Shown here: positions 1-8,241 of the stretch, piece after piece
Position numbering within the stretch: position 1 is the first letter of the stretch
Layout: every line of letters starts with the position of its first letter
From: Bog-473 sp963743785
GTDB taxonomy: Bacteria > Actinomycetota > Acidimicrobiia > Acidimicrobiales > RAAP-2
Length of the DNA stretch: 64,000 nt
Direction: 5' to 3'
NCBI GenBank assembly: GCA_963743785.1
Contig: CAVURD010000002.1
Span: 11,409-75,408, forward strand
The notes under the pieces: model-generated
Seen by the model: only the letters and a program-made list of their open reading frames with translations
Database searches by the model: none
Told to the model about the DNA's origin: nothing
Position numbers and translations under genes: made by a program

Positions 1-2
1 GC

Positions 3-389
3 GTGAGCTCGGTAATCTTCAGCGGCGACTCGGTTGACCCCTACAACCCCAAGACCGTCCGGGCCTCGGCGGGGTCCCTCTTCCACGTCCCCTTCACCGT
101 GCAGGCGGACCCGGTACTTCTGGCCACCTCGCTGGCCGCGGCGGGCTACCGCACCTTGGCCACCTTGGTGAGGGAGGCCGACGACTACGCCGCCCTCGAC
201 TGGTCGGTGCCCACGGCGCTGTTCCTCGGCAACGAGTCGGCCGGCCTCGGGGCCGAGGTGGTCGAGGCCATCGGGGGCTCGGTGATGGTCCCGATGGAGG
301 GTCGGGCCGAGTCCCTCAACGTCGGCATGGCCTGTGCGGTCATCTGTTTTGAGGCACTCCGTCAGCGTCGAGGCCGTGGTGCCGGCTGA
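3..389 (+). CDS. SpoU/TrmH-family RNA 2'-O-methyltransferase, C-terminal part
   Basis: This is the 3' part of a gene whose 5' end lies outside the window; the frame is open to the left edge. The 128 visible residues match the C-terminal SPOUT domain of SpoU/TrmH enzymes, which transfer a methyl group from S-adenosylmethionine to a ribose 2'-OH in tRNA or rRNA. Family motif 2 is visible as FLGNESAGL and motif 3 as PMEGRAESLNVGMACAV, the knot that binds the cofactor. The RNA target cannot be told from this fragment. It lies just upstream of pheS, a common arrangement in bacteria with a TrmH-like gene beside pheST. The GTG at position 3 is only the first in-frame codon seen, not a claimed start. 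Confidence 0.85.
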   Translation: MSSVIFSGDSVDPYNPKTVRASAGSLFHVPFTVQADPVLLATSLAAAGYRTLATLVREADDYAALDWSVPTALFLGNESAGLGAEVVEAIGGSVMVPMEGRAESLNVGMACAVICFEALRQRRGRGAG

Positions 390-502
390 TCGGAAGACGA
401 CAAACGTCATTGGCTCGACCGGTGGCATCTACGATTTGAGGCGAAGCCTCGCAGTGACCTGTCCACGGGTCCCGATGACGGCACAGAGGAAGACGCGGAA
501 AC

Positions 503-1573
503 ATGACTGTCAGTAGTTCGATTGATCCTGAGCAGATCACCCGGGAGGGCGAGGCGGCCATTGCCGCCGCCGCGTCCACCGATGCCTTGGCGTCGGTCGA
601 GACCGAGTGGCTCGGCAAGCGCTCGGTCCTGGCCCGGGCCCACCGCTCGGTCGGCACCCTCGATCCCGAGGAACGCAAGGAAGCCGGACGGCGGCTCCAA
701 GGTGTCCGGGCCGCGCTCGAGGGCCGGCTTGAGGCCCGCCGGACCGAGCTGGCCGGGTCGGAACGTGCCGCCGCGCTGGTCTCGGACCGCCTCGACCTGA
801 CCGAGGTCATTCCCGAACAGGTCACCTCTCCCCAAGCCCGCGGTCACCTGCACCTGGTCACCCAGGCGCGCGACGAGCTGGAAGACGTCTTCGTGGGCAT
901 GGGCTACGAAGTGGCCGAAGGCCCGGAGGCCGAATCGGATTGGTACAACTTCGGGGCCCTCAACATGCCGCCGGCCCATCCGGCCCGGGGCATGTACGAC
1001 ACCATGTACCTCGACATCGGCGAGCCCGAAACGGTCTTGCTGCGCACCCACACCTCGCCGGTCCAGATCCACCTGATGGAAGCAGCGGTGCGCGACGACA
1101 CCCTGCCCATCCATGCCGTGATGCCCGGTAAATGCTTCCGACTCGATACGCCCGACGCTCGCCACCTTCCGGTGTTCAACCAGATCGAGGGCCTGGTGGT
1201 CGACCGCGGCATCACGTTCGGTGACCTGGCCGGGACCATCCAGACCTTCACGTCGGCCTATTTCGGGGAGGGGATGCAGTCACGCCTTCGCCCGTCCTAT
1301 TTCCCCTTCACCGAGCCCTCGGCCGAGTTCGAGATCACGTGTGCCATCTGCCGGGGGAGTGGGTGCCGGACCTGCTCGCACACCGGGTGGGTGGAGCTGG
1401 GAGGGTGCGGCATGGTCGATCCCGCCGTGTTCGCCGCCGTCGGCATCGACGCCGAGGAGTGGTCCGGCTTCGCCTTCGGCTTCGGCATTGACCGCTGCGC
1501 CTTGATGCGCTACGAGATCCCCGACATCCGCTCCTTCATGGAGAACGACATCCGATTCCTGTCTCAGTTTTGA
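503..1573 (+). CDS. pheS: phenylalanyl-tRNA synthetase alpha subunit
   Basis: PheS is the catalytic subunit of the alpha2-beta2 phenylalanyl-tRNA synthetase, which charges tRNA-Phe in the cytoplasm. The 356 residues have the usual PheS length. The N-terminal third is a charged helical coiled-coil arm. The class II catalytic core follows, with the motif 2 region around FTEPSAEFEI and the motif 3 signature GFGIDRCALMRYEIPDIR near the end. A Cys cluster (CAICRGSGCRTC, about residues 279-291) sits between them; many bacterial PheS proteins carry this insertion. The ATG at 503 is preceded by a purine-rich stretch and fits the family N terminus. pheT follows after 28 nt, so the two are almost surely one operon. 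Confidence 0.96.
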   Translation: MTVSSSIDPEQITREGEAAIAAAASTDALASVETEWLGKRSVLARAHRSVGTLDPEERKEAGRRLQGVRAALEGRLEARRTELAGSERAAALVSDRLDLTEVIPEQVTSPQARGHLHLVTQARDELEDVFVGMGYEVAEGPEAESDWYNFGALNMPPAHPARGMYDTMYLDIGEPETVLLRTHTSPVQIHLMEAAVRDDTLPIHAVMPGKCFRLDTPDARHLPVFNQIEGLVVDRGITFGDLAGTIQTFTSAYFGEGMQSRLRPSYFPFTEPSAEFEITCAICRGSGCRTCSHTGWVELGGCGMVDPAVFAAVGIDAEEWSGFAFGFGIDRCALMRYEIPDIRSFMENDIRFLSQF

Positions 1574-1601
1574 GATAGTCCACCCGACGAGAAAGACATT
1601 C

Positions 1602-4136
1602 GTGCGAGCTCCACTCAGTTGGCTTCGTGACTTCGCTCCGTTCCCCGATGACATCGGGGTGCTCGCGGCCGCCCTCGATGACCTGGGACTGGTGGTCGAA
1701 GGTGTCGAGCGAGTGGGCGAGGGCCTCGAAGACGTCGTGGTCAGCCGGGTCACCGAGATCACGGCCATCAAGGGAGCCGACCGCATCCGCCGCGTCCTGG
1801 TCGATGCCGGTGGCGAACCGCTCGAGATCGTCTGTGGCGCCACCAACTTCTCCGTCGGTGACCGGGTGCCGCTGGCCCCCGTGGGCGCCGTCCTTCCCGA
1901 CGGCTCCGAAATCGGTTTCCGCAAGATGAAGGGGATCGCGTCCAACGGCATGCTGTGCTCGGGTGTCGAGCTCGGCCTGTCCGAAGACGGTGCCGGCCTC
2001 CTGGTCCTCCCCGACGATGTGGTGGCCGAGCCCGGGACCCCCCTGATGGTGGCGCTCGGCCTCGAGGCGGACACCGTGTTCGACATCACCGTGGAGGGCA
2101 ATCGACCCGATGCGTGGTGCATCACCGGCATTGCCCGAGACCTGGCGGCGCGTCTCCATCTCGACTTCAGCTTGCCCGATCCACCCGAACCCGCGCCGTC
2201 GGGTCTGCCCGTAGCCGAGGCGGCGGTGGCCAGCGTGGAGGCGCCGGACCTGTGTCCACGCCTCGTGGTGGCGGTGGTCACCGACGTCGTGGTGCGGCCT
2301 TCGCCGCCGTGGTTGGCCCGGCGTCTCACCCTGGCCGGCATGCGGCCCATCAACAACGTCGTCGACGCGTCGAACTACGTCATGCTCGAACGGGGACAGC
2401 CCACCCACCCCTACGACATGGCGCACCTCCCGGGCCGTGGCCTGATCGTCCGACAAGCTCGACCCGGTGAGTCGATCGAGACCCTCGACGGCCTGACCCG
2501 TATCGTGGGGCAACCCGGTCGAGGTATGGACGACACCGGCCAGGACTGCCTGATCTGCGACGCCGAGGGAACGCCGATCGGCCTCGCCGGCATCATGGGA
2601 GGCGCCTCGTCGGAGATCTCGCAGTCGACGACCGAGGTGCTGCTCGAGGCGGCCTATTTCGCCCCGATGGCGATCGCCCGCACCTCGAAGCGGTTGGGAT
2701 TGCGCACCGAGGCCTCGGCCCGCTTCGAGCGTGGCTGCGATCCCGGTGCCATCGCCGCCGCCGTCAGCCGCTTCTCTCAGCTGCTGGGTGAGAGCACACC
2801 CGGGCTCAAGGTTGCCGACGGCGCGCTCAGGATCGACGGCGACGTGCCGGCTCCCTTCGAGATCCACGTACCCGTCGCCCGCGTGCAGCGACAGGTCGGG
2901 GTGCCCTTGACCGCAGCAACCATCACTGACCTCTTGGAGCCCATCGGGTTCCGTTGTCGCCCCCGCGGCGGGGACCACCTTGGCGTCGTGGTACCGACCA
3001 ACCGACCGGACGTGCGCCCGGCTCCCTACGGGATCGACGACATCATTGAAGAGGTGGCTCGTACCTTCGGGTACGCCAACGTCCCCCGCCGTACCCCGAG
3101 CTGGCCCGAACCAGGTCGGCTCACCGTGCGCCAGCGGGCGCGGCGCCAGGTCAAGGACGTGCTCTGCGGCATCGGGGCATCCGAGGGGTGGACGAACTCC
3201 TTTGTGTCCGAAGACGACCACCAACGGGTGGGTCTCACCGGTCCGGCCGTGCGGGTGAGCAACCCTCTGGACGCAGCAGAGCCCTATCTGCGGCGGTCCC
3301 TCATGCCGGGGCTGCTGGGCGCGTTGGCCTACAACGCCAGCCGCCGCCAGGGAGCCATTCGGCTGTACGAAGTGGGGACGGTGTTCTCGCACCCCGACGA
3401 GGGTGCCCCACGGGTGGTGGAGCGGAGCGGGACCGATGGATCGCAGACGGCCTTGCTCCCCGGCGAGCGAGAACTGCTCGGCGCGGTGTTCGCCGCAGAC
3501 GACGACGATGCCCGGAGCGCGGTCGCGGCCTGGCGAGTGCTGGCCGACGCCGTCCGGGCGACCGGCGTGCACCTGGTGGCGCCGAGCGACGGTGCCGGCC
3601 CTCTGCCGGGTCTCCATCCCACCCGGTCGGCCCGTCTCGAGGTCGACGGGCCCACGGGGCAACGTGGTGGTGCCGGGCGCGTGATCGGCGCCGTCGGCGA
3701 GATCGATCCCGAAGTCGCCGTTGCGTTCGGGCTGACCCGAACCACCGGAGCCGGCACGTCGCCCCGGCGGGTCGGGTGGCTCGAAGTCGACCTGGGCCTG
3801 CTCCTCGATGAGAGAGTGGTGCCCCGCCGCGCCACCGTAGGTGCGGCCGTGAGTCGTTTCCCGTCCTCCGACATCGACCTCGCTCTTGTGGTCCGGGACG
3901 AGGTATCGGCCGAACGGGTGGCCGAGGTGCTGGGCGCTCCAGCGGGAGACCTGCTCGAATCGGTGAAGCTGTTCGACGTCTACCGGGGGGGCAATGTCCC
4001 CGAGGGTTCGCGCAGCCTCGCCTTCCGGTTGCGCTTCTGCTCGTCCGATCACACCCTGACCGATGACGAGGTGGGCACGCTGCGGGCCGCCTCTATCGAC
4101 GCTGCCGCATCAGCCTTCGGGGCGGTGCTGCGCTGA
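1602..4136 (+). CDS. pheT: phenylalanyl-tRNA synthetase beta subunit
   Basis: PheT (844 aa) is the partner of PheS and carries tRNA recognition and editing. Domains in order: an N-terminal B1 segment starting RAPLSWLRDF, an EMAP-type tRNA-binding OB fold (about 40-150, with the FRKMKGIASNGMLCS region), B3/B4 editing domain (about 200-390, with the NNVVDASNYVM motif), B5 (about 400-480), the catalytic-like core (about 490-690), and a C-terminal ferredoxin-like anticodon-binding FDX-ACB domain (about 745-844). The start is a GTG at 1602 with a weak purine-rich RBS (gagaaag) upstream; the first residues match the family start. Confidence 0.96.
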   Translation: MRAPLSWLRDFAPFPDDIGVLAAALDDLGLVVEGVERVGEGLEDVVVSRVTEITAIKGADRIRRVLVDAGGEPLEIVCGATNFSVGDRVPLAPVGAVLPDGSEIGFRKMKGIASNGMLCSGVELGLSEDGAGLLVLPDDVVAEPGTPLMVALGLEADTVFDITVEGNRPDAWCITGIARDLAARLHLDFSLPDPPEPAPSGLPVAEAAVASVEAPDLCPRLVVAVVTDVVVRPSPPWLARRLTLAGMRPINNVVDASNYVMLERGQPTHPYDMAHLPGRGLIVRQARPGESIETLDGLTRIVGQPGRGMDDTGQDCLICDAEGTPIGLAGIMGGASSEISQSTTEVLLEAAYFAPMAIARTSKRLGLRTEASARFERGCDPGAIAAAVSRFSQLLGESTPGLKVADGALRIDGDVPAPFEIHVPVARVQRQVGVPLTAATITDLLEPIGFRCRPRGGDHLGVVVPTNRPDVRPAPYGIDDIIEEVARTFGYANVPRRTPSWPEPGRLTVRQRARRQVKDVLCGIGASEGWTNSFVSEDDHQRVGLTGPAVRVSNPLDAAEPYLRRSLMPGLLGALAYNASRRQGAIRLYEVGTVFSHPDEGAPRVVERSGTDGSQTALLPGERELLGAVFAADDDDARSAVAAWRVLADAVRATGVHLVAPSDGAGPLPGLHPTRSARLEVDGPTGQRGGAGRVIGAVGEIDPEVAVAFGLTRTTGAGTSPRRVGWLEVDLGLLLDERVVPRRATVGAAVSRFPSSDIDLALVVRDEVSAERVAEVLGAPAGDLLESVKLFDVYRGGNVPEGSRSLAFRLRFCSSDHTLTDDEVGTLRAASIDAAASAFGAVLR

Positions 4137-4173
4137 CCTGACCTGCGCCGACCGCGCCGACCTGACCTACCCC

Positions 4174-4569
4174 TCAGTCGCCGGTCAGCCGGGCCTGTCG
4201 TTCGAACTCACCCATGTCGAAGTAGTCGCGCCAGCGGACGACCAGTCCACCGACGGTGTGAATGACCGAGCAACCGTGCAGCGTCACCGCCGGTCCGTGG
4301 GGAAGATGGCCGTGGCTGACCCATTCGATGGATCCGCCCCGGTCGTCACCCGCAGTGGTGGTGACGCGCATCGACCAATCGGCGAAGGCGGCCCGGGTCA
4401 TGGCGAAGACCGAGGCCACGTCCTCCGTGCGGTCGTTCACCGGGTCCTGGTAGGTGCCACGGGGAGCGAAGAGGGCCACCCAGTCGGCATCGGTCGCGTC
4501 AGGCGTCATCGTCAACGTGTCGACCGCTCTGATCGCCCAGTCGCTCCAGGTCACCGGCGTCACTGCCAA
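4174..4569 (-). CDS. SnoaL/NTF2-like domain protein
   Basis: A 131-residue protein that looks like one NTF2/SnoaL-like cone-shaped domain: an N-terminal helix, then a segment rich in aromatic and acidic residues ending with GGLVVRWRDYFDMGEFERQ, which is typical of SnoaL-like and limonene-epoxide-hydrolase-like proteins. Such domains bind small hydrophobic ligands; no substrate can be named here. It lies 15 nt downstream of a VOC protein gene on the same strand, so the two probably form a small operon, transcribed away from the arginine operon. Function unknown. Confidence 0.7.
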   Translation of the reverse strand: MAVTPVTWSDWAIRAVDTLTMTPDATDADWVALFAPRGTYQDPVNDRTEDVASVFAMTRAAFADWSMRVTTTAGDDRGGSIEWVSHGHLPHGPAVTLHGCSVIHTVGGLVVRWRDYFDMGEFERQARLTGD

Positions 4570-4584
4570 AGCCGGCGCGTGGGG

Positions 4585-4956
4585 CTATGCCTCCGCCACG
4601 TGACAGACCGCCTCGATGTTGTGCCCGTCTGGGTCGCGCACGAAGGCTCCGTAGTAATTGTCGTGGTATTCGGGGAAGACCCGGGGCCGGTGGAGCACCT
4701 CGGCCCCGATGCCCACCGCGGCCTCGTGAAAGGCCCGGACCGCGTCACGGCTCCCCGCCCGAAAGGCGATGTGCAGCTCCCGGTCTTGAGCCCGTTGGGC
4801 CGGGCAGAGCCAAAAAGAGCCGGGTTCGGGCCCGAAGAACCCAACGGCTGCTCCGTCCTCATGGCCAGCGGCAATCCCCAGAGGGGCCAGCACGACCTCG
4901 TAGAAGGCGGTGCTGGCGGGGACACTGGTCACCTGCAGCGTGACGTGATCGATCAT
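4585..4956 (-). CDS. VOC (glyoxalase/bleomycin-resistance) family protein
   Basis: A 123-residue single vicinal-oxygen-chelate module pair. It starts MIDHVTLQVTS with the His of the first beta strand and ends in GAFVRDPDGHNIEAVCH, the classic C-terminal VOC motif with the metal-binding acidic residue. Members include glyoxalase I, extradiol dioxygenases and antibiotic-binding proteins; this size and sequence suggest a stand-alone lyase-like or binding protein of unknown substrate. It is divergent from the arginine operon leader, with a 124-nt gap shared by both promoters, and is followed by the SnoaL-like gene. Confidence 0.85.
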   Translation of the reverse strand: MIDHVTLQVTSVPASTAFYEVVLAPLGIAAGHEDGAAVGFFGPEPGSFWLCPAQRAQDRELHIAFRAGSRDAVRAFHEAAVGIGAEVLHRPRVFPEYHDNYYGAFVRDPDGHNIEAVCHVAEA

Positions 4957-5044
4957 GTCCTCACCTTCGCATTCGCTTCCTCACATTCGCGCCACTCGGC
5001 CGCGGTTGCCAGCTGCACGGCCGTCGCACCTCTCGCCGAGGACG

Positions 5045-5074
5045 TCTGCATGAGTATGCGGGATTATGTATACT
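5045..5074 (+). promoter_or_regulatory. argC operon promoter, possible ArgR site
   Basis: A good -10 hexamer TATACT lies at 5069-5074. A -35 is weak (TCTGCA around 5045-5050). The spacer holds an imperfect inverted repeat, AGTAT ... ATACT, between 5053 and 5074, which could be part of an ARG box for the ArgR repressor encoded in the same operon. The -10 is seen directly; the operator reading is inference. Transcription would start at about 5081, on the GTG of the leader ORF. Confidence 0.5.
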
Positions 5075-5080
5075 GATGCG

Positions 5081-5101
5081 GTGAAGGCCAGGATCAGATG
5101 A
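5081..5101 (+). CDS. possible arginine leader mini-ORF (MKARIR)
   Basis: A GTG lies 6 nt after the TATACT -10 hexamer, so it would be at or next to the transcript's first base and be read as a leaderless start. It opens six codons, GTG AAG GCC AGG ATC AGA, then TGA. The stop overlaps the argC start codon as ATGA. Two of six codons are AGG and AGA, rare Arg codons in this GC-rich genome. This layout would let ribosome progress on Arg codons control argC initiation. An alternative is that the ORF is an accident: its 17 bp resemble the first 17 bp of argC (13 of 17 identical), so it may be a tandem duplication of the argC start. No expression evidence exists. Confidence 0.4.
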   Translation: MKARIR

Positions 5102-6120
5102 AGGCGGGGATCATCGGTGGCTCCGGGTACACCGGGGCCGAGCTCCTGCGCTTGCTGGCCGGTCACCCCGACATCGACGTGACGGTGGTGACGGCCCACG
5201 CCCACGCCGGCCAGGTGGTCGGGGAGCACACCCCGTCGTTGGCCGCCGCCTACCCCGGTCTGGTCTACGAGGCGGCCGACCCGGAGGTCATGGACGGCCT
5301 GGACCTGGTCTTCTGCGCCCTGCCCCACGGGGAGTCACAGCGCATCGTGCCCGAGCTGCGCACGCGTGTCGGGCTGATCGTTGACCTGGCGGCGGACTTC
5401 CGGCTCGGGGATCCCACCCTCTATCCCGCCTGGTACGGGGAGGCCCACCGGGCCCCGGAGCTCCTGGGCGAGGCCGTCTTCGGTCTGCCCGAGCTGTTCC
5501 GGAGCGACCTCAGCGGCGCCACCTTGATCGCCTCGGCCGGCTGCTACCCGACGGCGGCCGGGCTGGCCTTGGCCCCGTTGCTGCGGGCCGGGCTGATCGG
5601 GGCAAGCGGGATCATCGTCGATGCGGCCTCGGGCGTCTCCGGAGCCGGGCGCGCCCCCAAGGACGCGCTGCATTTCGGGACCGTCGACGAGGACTTCGTG
5701 GCCTACGGCCTCCTGACCCACCGCCACACGCCCGAGATCGAGCGGATCCTCGGCGCCGAGGTCCTCTTCACCCCGCACCTCGCCCCCATGGTGCGGGGCA
5801 TCCTGGCCACCTGCTACGCCCGCCCGGCCGACGGCGCCGGCACCCTGACCACCGACGACGTCATGGGTGCGCTGCACACCGCCTACGACGACGAGCCCTT
5901 CATGGTGGTGACCGGCCAGCCCCCGTCGACCAAGGCCACCGCCGGGTCGAACTGCGCCCACGTCACGGCCCGGGTCGATCCGCGCACGGGCTGGGTGCTC
6001 TCCCTGTGCGCGCTGGACAACCTGGTCAAAGGGGCATCGGGCCAGGCCGTCCAGTGCGCCAACGCAGCACTGGGCCTCCCCGAGACGACCGGGCTGCCTC
6101 TCGCAGGCCTGTGCCCGTGA
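5098..6120 (+). CDS. argC: N-acetyl-gamma-glutamyl-phosphate reductase
   Basis: ArgC reduces N-acetylglutamyl-5-phosphate to the semialdehyde with NADPH, step three of arginine synthesis. The 340-residue length is normal. The N-terminal NAD(P)-binding motif reads GIIGGSGYTGAELLRLL. The catalytic Cys lies in ASAGCYPTAAGLAL (about residue 149). SGVSGAGRAPK and the C-terminal VKGASGQAVQCANAALGLPETTGL are family signatures. The ATG at 5098 gives the typical family N terminus; there is no good RBS, which fits either coupling to the mini-ORF that ends on this ATG or near-leaderless translation. It is the first gene of the arg operon; argJ follows after 10 nt. Confidence 0.96.
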   Translation: MKAGIIGGSGYTGAELLRLLAGHPDIDVTVVTAHAHAGQVVGEHTPSLAAAYPGLVYEAADPEVMDGLDLVFCALPHGESQRIVPELRTRVGLIVDLAADFRLGDPTLYPAWYGEAHRAPELLGEAVFGLPELFRSDLSGATLIASAGCYPTAAGLALAPLLRAGLIGASGIIVDAASGVSGAGRAPKDALHFGTVDEDFVAYGLLTHRHTPEIERILGAEVLFTPHLAPMVRGILATCYARPADGAGTLTTDDVMGALHTAYDDEPFMVVTGQPPSTKATAGSNCAHVTARVDPRTGWVLSLCALDNLVKGASGQAVQCANAALGLPETTGLPLAGLCP

Positions 6121-6130
6121 GCACGTACCC

Positions 6131-7300
6131 GTGAGCATCACCGCCCCAGCTGGGTTCGTGGCCGCCGGAGGTTCGGCCGGCATCAAGGCCGGCGGAGTGC
6201 CAGACGTCGCCGTCGTGGCCACCGCCGACGGCCGGCCGGTCCCCGCCGCCGCGGTCTTCACGTCCAACCTGGCTGCGGCCGCACCGGTCCAAGTGAGCCG
6301 CAGTCACTTACTGGCCAACGCCGGCCAGGTGGCCGGCGTGATCCTCACCTCGGGCAATGCCAATGCGGCCACCGGACACCCCGGACTCGAGGCGGCGACG
6401 CACCTGTGCACGCTGGCCGCCCTGGGCATCGGGGCCCGGCCCGAACAGGTCCTGATCTGCCAGACGGGGTTGATCGGCATTCCGTTTCCCATCATCGAGG
6501 TGGGGCCGAACATCCGCCGGATCGTCGGGACCCGGGCGGGCGGGCCGGAGTCCGCCGCGGCCGCGGCCCGAGCCATCATGACCACCGACACCGTGCCCAA
6601 GGAGGCGCTGGTGCGGGCCGAGGGCTTCACCGTGGGAGCCATGGCCAAGGGCGCGGCCATGCTGGCGCCGAACATGGCCACCATGCTGGCGTTGTGCACC
6701 ACCGATGCGGCGGTCGATCCCGCCACCTTGCAGGGCGCCCTGCGACTCGCCGTCGACGCGTCCTTCAACGTCATGACAGTCGACGGCTCCACGTCGACCA
6801 ACGACACGGTGCTGGTGCTGGCCAGCGGATTGGGGGCCACGCCCTCACTCGTCGCGCTCGCCGACGCCCTGACCGAAACGTGCGCCTCCCTGGCCGGGCA
6901 GATGGTGGCGGACGCCGAGGGCGCGACCAAGGTGTCGCACATCCGGGTTGTCGGGGCCGCCAGCGACGGCGCGGCGCATCAGGCCGCCCGCAAGGTGGCC
7001 GACTCGATGCTGGTGCAGTGTTCCCTCAACGGGGAGGACCCCTACTGGGGCCGCGTGGTCAGCGAGCTCGGCTCGGCCGGGGTGGACTTCGCCATGGACA
7101 AGGTCTCCGTGGCCTACGGCGATGTCGTGGTCTGCGCGGGTGGCGTGGCCGCGGCCCATGACGCCTCGGCCCTGGCCGCGCACCTGGCCGGGCGACACAT
7201 CGAGATCGTCTGTGACCTCGGGCTCGGGACCGGCACCGCCGCCGTACTGGGGACCGACCTGGGCTACGGCTACATCGACGAGAACCGGACCACGTCGTGA
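6131..7300 (+). CDS. argJ: bifunctional ornithine acetyltransferase / N-acetylglutamate synthase
   Basis: ArgJ recycles the acetyl group from N-acetylornithine to glutamate and so makes the pathway cyclic; some members can also use acetyl-CoA. The 389-residue precursor has the self-cleavage region KGAAMLAPNMATMLA; the Thr in ATML (about residue 184) is the expected nucleophile that becomes the N terminus of the beta chain. The C terminus has the usual RAxGGTG-like end replaced by GLGTGTAAVLGTDLGYGYIDENRTTS, with the conserved DLGYGYIDENRTT-type tail. The start is the GTG at 6131. Its stop overlaps the argB start by 4 nt (GTGA), a sign of translational coupling. Presence of argJ means argE and argA are not needed for the acetyl cycle. 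Confidence 0.95.
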   Translation: MSITAPAGFVAAGGSAGIKAGGVPDVAVVATADGRPVPAAAVFTSNLAAAAPVQVSRSHLLANAGQVAGVILTSGNANAATGHPGLEAATHLCTLAALGIGARPEQVLICQTGLIGIPFPIIEVGPNIRRIVGTRAGGPESAAAAARAIMTTDTVPKEALVRAEGFTVGAMAKGAAMLAPNMATMLALCTTDAAVDPATLQGALRLAVDASFNVMTVDGSTSTNDTVLVLASGLGATPSLVALADALTETCASLAGQMVADAEGATKVSHIRVVGAASDGAAHQAARKVADSMLVQCSLNGEDPYWGRVVSELGSAGVDFAMDKVSVAYGDVVVCAGGVAAAHDASALAAHLAGRHIEIVCDLGLGTGTAAVLGTDLGYGYIDENRTTS

Positions 7301-8241
7301 GAGTGCCCGAATCTTCAGCCGAACCTTCGGCCCAGCCTTCGCCCACTCCGCCGCCCCCCAACTCGGCCGCGCAGAAGGCGGCCGCCCGCAACACCGCCTC
7401 GGTCCTGGTCGAAGCGCTGCCCTACATCCAGAATTTCCTGGGCAAGGTCGTCGTGGTCAAGTACGGCGGCAATGCGCTCAACGGATCGGCCGGCGCCGCC
7501 GACGAAGCCCTGGCCTCGTTCGCCCAAGATGTCGTGCTCATGCGTGCGGTGGGCATCCTGCCCGTGGTGGTGCACGGGGGCGGGCCCCAGATCGGCGACC
7601 TGATGGCCCGGCTGGGCAAGGAGGCCGAGTTCCGCCACGGCCTGCGGGTGACCGACGCCGAGACGCTGGACATCGCCCGCATGGTGCTGGTGGGCAAGGT
7701 CAACCGCGACATCGTCTCGGCCATCAACGTGCACGGGCCACTGGCGGTGGGCATGTCGGGTGAGGACGCCAACCTGATCACGGCGGCCCAGAGCCACGTC
7801 GACCTCGGGTTCGTCGGCAGCGTGGAGGTGGTCGATCCGACGATGCTGCAGCGCCTCGTGGCCGAGGGAATCGTCCCGGTGGTGGCCACCATCGGCGCCG
7901 ACGAAGCGGGCCAGGCCTACAACATCAACGCGGACACCGTGGCCGGAGCCCTGGCCGAGGCGCTCGGGGCCGAGAAGCTGATCTTCCTGACCGACATCGA
8001 GGGGCTCCGGGTGGTCCCCGACGACCCGTCGACCCTGGTGCATGCGGCCAGCCTCGAGGTGGTCGACGACATCCTGCGGAGCGGGGCGGCCCAGGGCGGC
8101 ATGATGCCCAAGGTCGAGGCGTGCGCCCGGGCGGTACGGGGCGGCGTGGCCCGAGCACACATCCTTGATGGTCGCGTGCCCCACGCCCTCCTTCTCGAGC
8201 TCTTCACCGACTCGGGGGTGGGAACAATGGTGCTGCCGTGA
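7297..8241 (+). CDS. argB: acetylglutamate kinase
   Basis: ArgB phosphorylates N-acetylglutamate with ATP, step two and usually the arginine-sensitive step. The 314 residues start with a low-complexity Ser/Pro/Ala head of about 35 residues; the family domain begins at VLVEALPYIQNFLGKVVVVK. The nucleotide-binding KYGGNA, the substrate loop VVVHGGGPQI, and GEDANL and GGMMPKVEAC motifs are all present. The long N-terminal helix before the kinase core is the element that forms the hexamer in arginine-inhibited ArgB enzymes, so feedback inhibition by arginine is likely but inferred. The start GTG overlaps argJ by 4 nt and the stop overlaps argD by 4 nt. Confidence 0.95.
   Translation: MRVPESSAEPSAQPSPTPPPPNSAAQKAAARNTASVLVEALPYIQNFLGKVVVVKYGGNALNGSAGAADEALASFAQDVVLMRAVGILPVVVHGGGPQIGDLMARLGKEAEFRHGLRVTDAETLDIARMVLVGKVNRDIVSAINVHGPLAVGMSGEDANLITAAQSHVDLGFVGSVEVVDPTMLQRLVAEGIVPVVATIGADEAGQAYNINADTVAGALAEALGAEKLIFLTDIEGLRVVPDDPSTLVHAASLEVVDDILRSGAAQGGMMPKVEACARAVRGGVARAHILDGRVPHALLLELFTDSGVGTMVLP

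Noticed and set aside
390..502. T-box or other riboswitch before pheS
   Set aside because: Only 113 nt, with one small hairpin (gaggc-gaa-gcctc at 438-450); no T-box sequence was seen.
1536..4052. An 838-residue open frame on the minus strand opposite pheT
   Set aside because: It is a GC-skew shadow: composition is Arg/Gly/His-rich with no domain, while the plus strand encodes a full PheT.
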